Of a stretch of 64,000 nucleotides of DNA, positions 60,901 to 64,000 are shown one piece after another. The stretch is taken from NCBI RefSeq assembly GCF_000005505.3, contig NC_016133.3, forward strand, positions 16,058,001 to 16,122,000. Direction: 5' to 3'. How positions within the stretch are numbered: position 1 is the first letter of the stretch; each line of letters starts with the position of its first letter. The notes beneath the pieces were generated by a model, which had not been told where the DNA came from, did no database searches, and was given only the letters and a program-made list of their open reading frames with translations. The stretch comes from Brachypodium distachyon (Eukaryota; Streptophyta; Magnoliopsida; Poales; Poaceae). The translations under genes and the position numbers were made by a program.

Positions 60901-63846
60901 AAGGTTGTCAGATATCCTGGAGTTTCTCAGGACTCTGCAGTAAGAGAATAAAAAGCTTTAGGGTATCCCACATGCCAAAACACAAAGAAGTTATTAAGTA
61001 CAAACTATATCATCGTACAAAATACTCAAAGATGTCATGTTAACCACAAAATCCAAGGAAGACACCTCGCCCGTTAAATCACCTATTCGCCTTCACAATA
61101 TAAAAGTTAATGAACCATATGCCCGATTTAAAGTAGGAAGAACCTACAAACTTGTTAACTTGAGTAGATTAGAAAAACTTGCAGGAATGGGACCATCAAA
61201 GTAATTTCCTTGGAGTCTCCTGCATTGACACATACATCTAATAAGCAGAGAAAGAATCAACTCATTTACAAATCATGAAAGCATAGTCACCCGGTCACTA
61301 AATGTGACACATGGGGAGATATAGAATGGTAAAAGAAAGATAGAAACAGCAGCAGCTTCAGTCTACTCCTATCATGAACCCCGAAAACATGTGGATCATT
61401 TCTCGTCACAATTATTTTTACTAACAAGGGAACTAGAGCCTGCAAAAGTAACAAATTCACCATGTGATATCTTACAGTTCTATCAAATTTGATAAAGTTC
61501 CAATGTAATCAGGTATCTTCCCAGTAAACTCGTTATCTGATGCCCATCTGAATGCATAAGAACAAAGTTACTGCACTGACTGTAGCACATCTGCATGTGC
61601 CTTTATAACAGAAAGTGCAATAAGAGAATTTACAGTATTTTCAGGTTCTTAAGTTTTGAAAAGTTAGGTGGTAGCTCTCCACTTAAACCACAACTATCAA
61701 TATACCTGGAATAAAAAAAAGAGAAATGGTTATGCTCAATTTCGGTACATGTGTTTTACAAGAAAAGGTAGGTCAAGCATAACCAAGACATAACAGTTGC
61801 TCAAGTTGGGTCAAGTTTTCTACTACTTCAGGAAGTGGGCCGACGAACTTGTTGGTGCTGATGCCCCTGAAACATAAGGAAATGGAGGTTCAGAAAATAC
61901 AAACATGACACAGTTGGTACATAAAAAATCAGGTGTTTGATTTATGGAGGCGGTACTTTTTCTTTACTTTGTGGCAGTAACTTCTACAAGAAATAAGCAA
62001 TAAGATTCTGAGCACCGCAAATAAAATGTACTAACAGATCAACAATCTCCACATGGCTAGAATATATTCTTGTGGATTTGAGTTGCGATGAGATTCTTGA
62101 GGTGCTATGAGAGATATTCTCTTACAGTGCTATGAGATTCTTGAGGTTACCGAGCTCCCTAGGTACAACTCCAGTTAATGCATTGATTCCCAGAGCTCTT
62201 GTAATTTTGAAAAGAGCATAGCAAGTTAAGGACTCACAAGATACCAGATAATAGTACTACCATTAGTATATATTTAAATGTTTCGAAGAAACATGAAATG
62301 TAATTCTTACAGGTACTTCAACCGAGTCAGCTTTCCAATGAATGCTGGTAAAGATCCAGTTAAGTAATTTTGCACTAAATTCCTGCAAGGTATCAGATAA
62401 CCAGTGTACAACTAAGGTTTCTAGATTTATCTGCGGAAACACTTATTGGGCGTCGGACAGCAGCATTTAATTCATATAGGCCTTACAATCTAAATGCAAT
62501 TAGAACTAACATGTTACCAGGATGATCTGTAAAATAGAGGTTATCGATTGGCATGAACCGTAATAGTGGGAACTTATTTGTATTGAGAAAACCATTTTAA
62601 CTGAAAATGGAATGTAAATAAAGGAAGTAACATATTTGCTGATGCTGTTTTCTACCTCTTGAAAATCAACACAGCCAATTAAATGACATATCTACTGAAA
62701 GCCTGACCAAGTAATTAACTAACAAACTCTATGTGCAATGTATAAAACACGGAAGCTCTCTGTTCACTCCACATAACCTATAGCTGTAAAACTAGAACAG
62801 ATAGTCTACTGTACTACCTCTCGTCTGTAAGTTTCTGTAATGCTTTAAATGGATGTCCTTTAGTGTTCATACAGGTTTGTCAGGTAAGTTAGATTTTGCA
62901 ATTCCGCTGGAATCTGACCAACCACATCTAGTCCGTACACTTTCCTGCATAAATAGAAGAACAATTCAATAAGAAACAGGATTACATCTCAAAATTAGTG
63001 CATCGACTAGAATGAGAACATTCAACAACTATTCACACCAATGTTATGCAAACAACTGTATGGTAAGTTGATAACCATGCCAAAATGTCATTCGGTCACT
63101 TCATTTTTCTCAACAAGTTCGTCAAAGAAGATTGCCTTATATGGATTGCTAGAACAATCCTTTTGGCATTCACCAAAGTTTGTCATAGGTGTGGTGGACT
63201 ACTGGACTTTTGGCTTGGCCCACTTTTTCTGCCGCAATAGTTTATCTAATTCATGGCAGGATTTTTAGAGAAGCTCATCTAACGACAGTTGTGGCAATAT
63301 TGAGTAACCAAAAAGATACCCCCTGCCTAGGATTTACTCCGATTATTTGGGATGGACCTTTACCTCCTGATTCCTGGAATCGGGGTTGAAAATATAGACT
63401 TTTTCTCTAGGATTTACTCGGAATATTTTGGGATCGAAAGGAGTGAACTCACAGTCTTGTGATGTGGCAGACGGTGCTGACGTTGTAGGAGCAGTCGCAC
63501 TTGATGCCCGGATTGAAGTCGACGGCGGTATCCAACTCGGTGTCATCGACGGCGGCGCCGCTGCAGAGCTCGCCACTGATGTTCCACAAGGGCGGCGACA
63601 GCGGCGCGCGCAGGCCCCACCGCCGGAAGATGGCGTTGAGCGCGGCCACTGCGTATATATGTATGCAGCTGATCATTTGAACGCGTTAATCAGAGGAATC
63701 GAATGGAAGAGGTAGGAAGTGCCTTCGGATGGATCCGTCTCTGCTTGCCGCTGAGCTCGAGCAGACAGCGCGAAGAGCAGCAGCACAAGGCCGCTCAAGC
63801 AACCACAAGGCCAAACCAACGCCAAACCTCCATGTCTTGGCCGCAT
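54909..63846 (-). CDS. LRR-malectin receptor-like kinase (LRR-VIII-2 type)
   Basis: Cell-surface receptor kinase. Twenty-four exons (63846-63723, 63648-63453, 62944-62873, 62382-62311, 62197-62126, 61866-61795, 61705-61634, 61547-61476, 61219-61148, 61090-61019, 60934-60860, 60729-60658, 60570-60505, 60292-60227, 60087-60043, 59940-59876, 59788-59409, 59247-59046, 58961-58797, 58708-58590, 58297-58087, 58007-57776, 57688-57538, 55307-54909) join to 1047 residues. Order: signal peptide ([13 protein letters not shown]); N-terminal cap; about twelve LRR exons, mostly 72 bp with phase-2 ends; malectin domain (about 429-620); membrane segment 642-665; kinase with GKGGYG 708-713, K729, HRD Asp825 and DFG 843-845, then APEYA. 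All catalytic residues are present, so it should be active. Same architecture as the Arabidopsis At1g56130/At1g56140 group. Intron 1 uses a GC donor; intron 23 holds a nested retroelement. Ligand unknown. Confidence 0.92.
55365..55505 (-). repeat. 3' LTR of the Copia-derived element
   Basis: On the + strand it runs from TGTCTGAAGGCCAAATCAG to CTCTTAATAACA. It differs from the other LTR by only a few bases, including a small indel near its outer end. Confidence 0.9.
55698..56260. mobile_element. hAT-like non-autonomous element nested in the LTR element
   Basis: The terminal inverted repeats CATGGTTTTTAAAGCGTC and GACGCTTTGAAAACCATG are flanked by a perfect 8-bp target duplication GCTGTCAC (55690-55697 and 56261-56268), the size made by hAT transposases. 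The subterminal region has several CGCCTAGGCG-type palindromes. The middle (about 55830-56110) is GC-rich with only compositional ORFs, so no transposase. It splits the RNase H remnant of the host retroelement. Confidence 0.9.
57135..57273 (-). repeat. 5' LTR of the Copia-derived element
   Basis: 139 bp; on the minus strand it starts TGTTAAGAGTATTAGAG and ends GGCCTTCAGACA, directly followed by the primer-binding site. Confidence 0.9.
57408..57493. mobile_element. Stowaway-like MITE in kinase intron 23
   Basis: An almost perfect 86-bp hairpin: TACTCCCTCCGTTCCTAAATACTTGTC...GACAAGTATTTAGAAACGGAGGGAGTA. It sits between the retroelement and exon 23. Confidence 0.92.
58414..58530. mobile_element. 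Stowaway-like MITE in kinase intron 20
   Basis: TACTCCCTCCGTTCCATAATTCTTGTC at the left and GACAAGAATTATGGAACGGAGGGAGTA at the right, followed by a small repeat of GGGAGTATAAGTT.AAAAATTC. Confidence 0.92.
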
Positions 63847-64000
63847 CGCTAGCTGCTCTGTTTCTCTCCCTCCCTGAGATTGAGATTGAGATTAATGGTA
63901 GAGGGTGCCTAGAATGCTATCGCTATTTGGTGGCAGAAGACTTCTTTTTTTGACAGCTGGTGGCAGAAGACTTTTTATTAGCCAGTATTCGCATGTCAGC
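63847..64000 (-). promoter_or_regulatory. 5' leader and proximal upstream region of the receptor kinase
   Basis: Only 154 bp remain in the window. It includes a GA-rich leader (AATCTCAATCTCAATCTCAGGG on the minus strand) and a duplicated string GGTGGCAGAAGACTT. The core promoter is not visible. Confidence 0.4.

Overview
The window looks like nuclear DNA of a grass, probably a Pooideae species. Three things point that way. Genes have many short introns with GT-AG (occasionally GC-AG) borders. The products are plant-specific: a plastid acyl-ACP desaturase, DUF247, F-box/DUF295, CYSTM and an LRR-malectin receptor kinase. Short Stowaway-type MITEs with CTCCCTCCGT ends are scattered throughout. 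About ten genes in 64 kb, with mostly short or broken transposons, suggests a compact grass genome (Brachypodium-like), but I cannot name the species.

Layout. 0-3.1 kb is a transposon graveyard: one end of a CACTA element, a broken LINE on the + strand with a second insertion in it, and a LINE fragment on the - strand. 3.2-8.2 kb holds a frameshifted F-box/DUF295 gene (-) and what may be its untranslated first exons. 8.2-14.2 kb is gene-free, with MITEs and a diverged internal duplication. 14.2-15.6 kb is an acyl-ACP desaturase (+) whose short transit-peptide exon I found by splicing. 17.0-22.0 kb is OLA1/YchF (-, 12 exons). 23.9-26.6 kb is augmin subunit 2 (-, 6 exons). 27.4-29.3 kb is an equilibrative nucleoside transporter (-, 2 exons), divergent from a one-exon SET-MYND gene at 30.6-31.7 kb (+).

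33.9-52.5 kb carries four paralogous CYSTM micro-protein genes, all on +, with the same final exon. A one-exon DUF247 gene (45.2-46.5 kb) sits among them. 54.9-63.8 kb is a 24-exon LRR-malectin receptor kinase (-) that can be spliced into one open frame of 1047 residues. Its last intron holds a Copia-derived LTR element with a perfect 5-bp target duplication, and inside that a hAT-like element with a perfect 8-bp target duplication.

The single-copy genes are unrelated housekeeping functions and do not form a pathway. The one local system is the CYSTM array. Its four copies share exon structure, TATA position and CGCGT-type upstream motifs, and they differ in His/Gln-rich linkers and in one exonised mini-intron. 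Exon borders were assigned by eye from splice consensus, reading frame and family conservation; no search was run.
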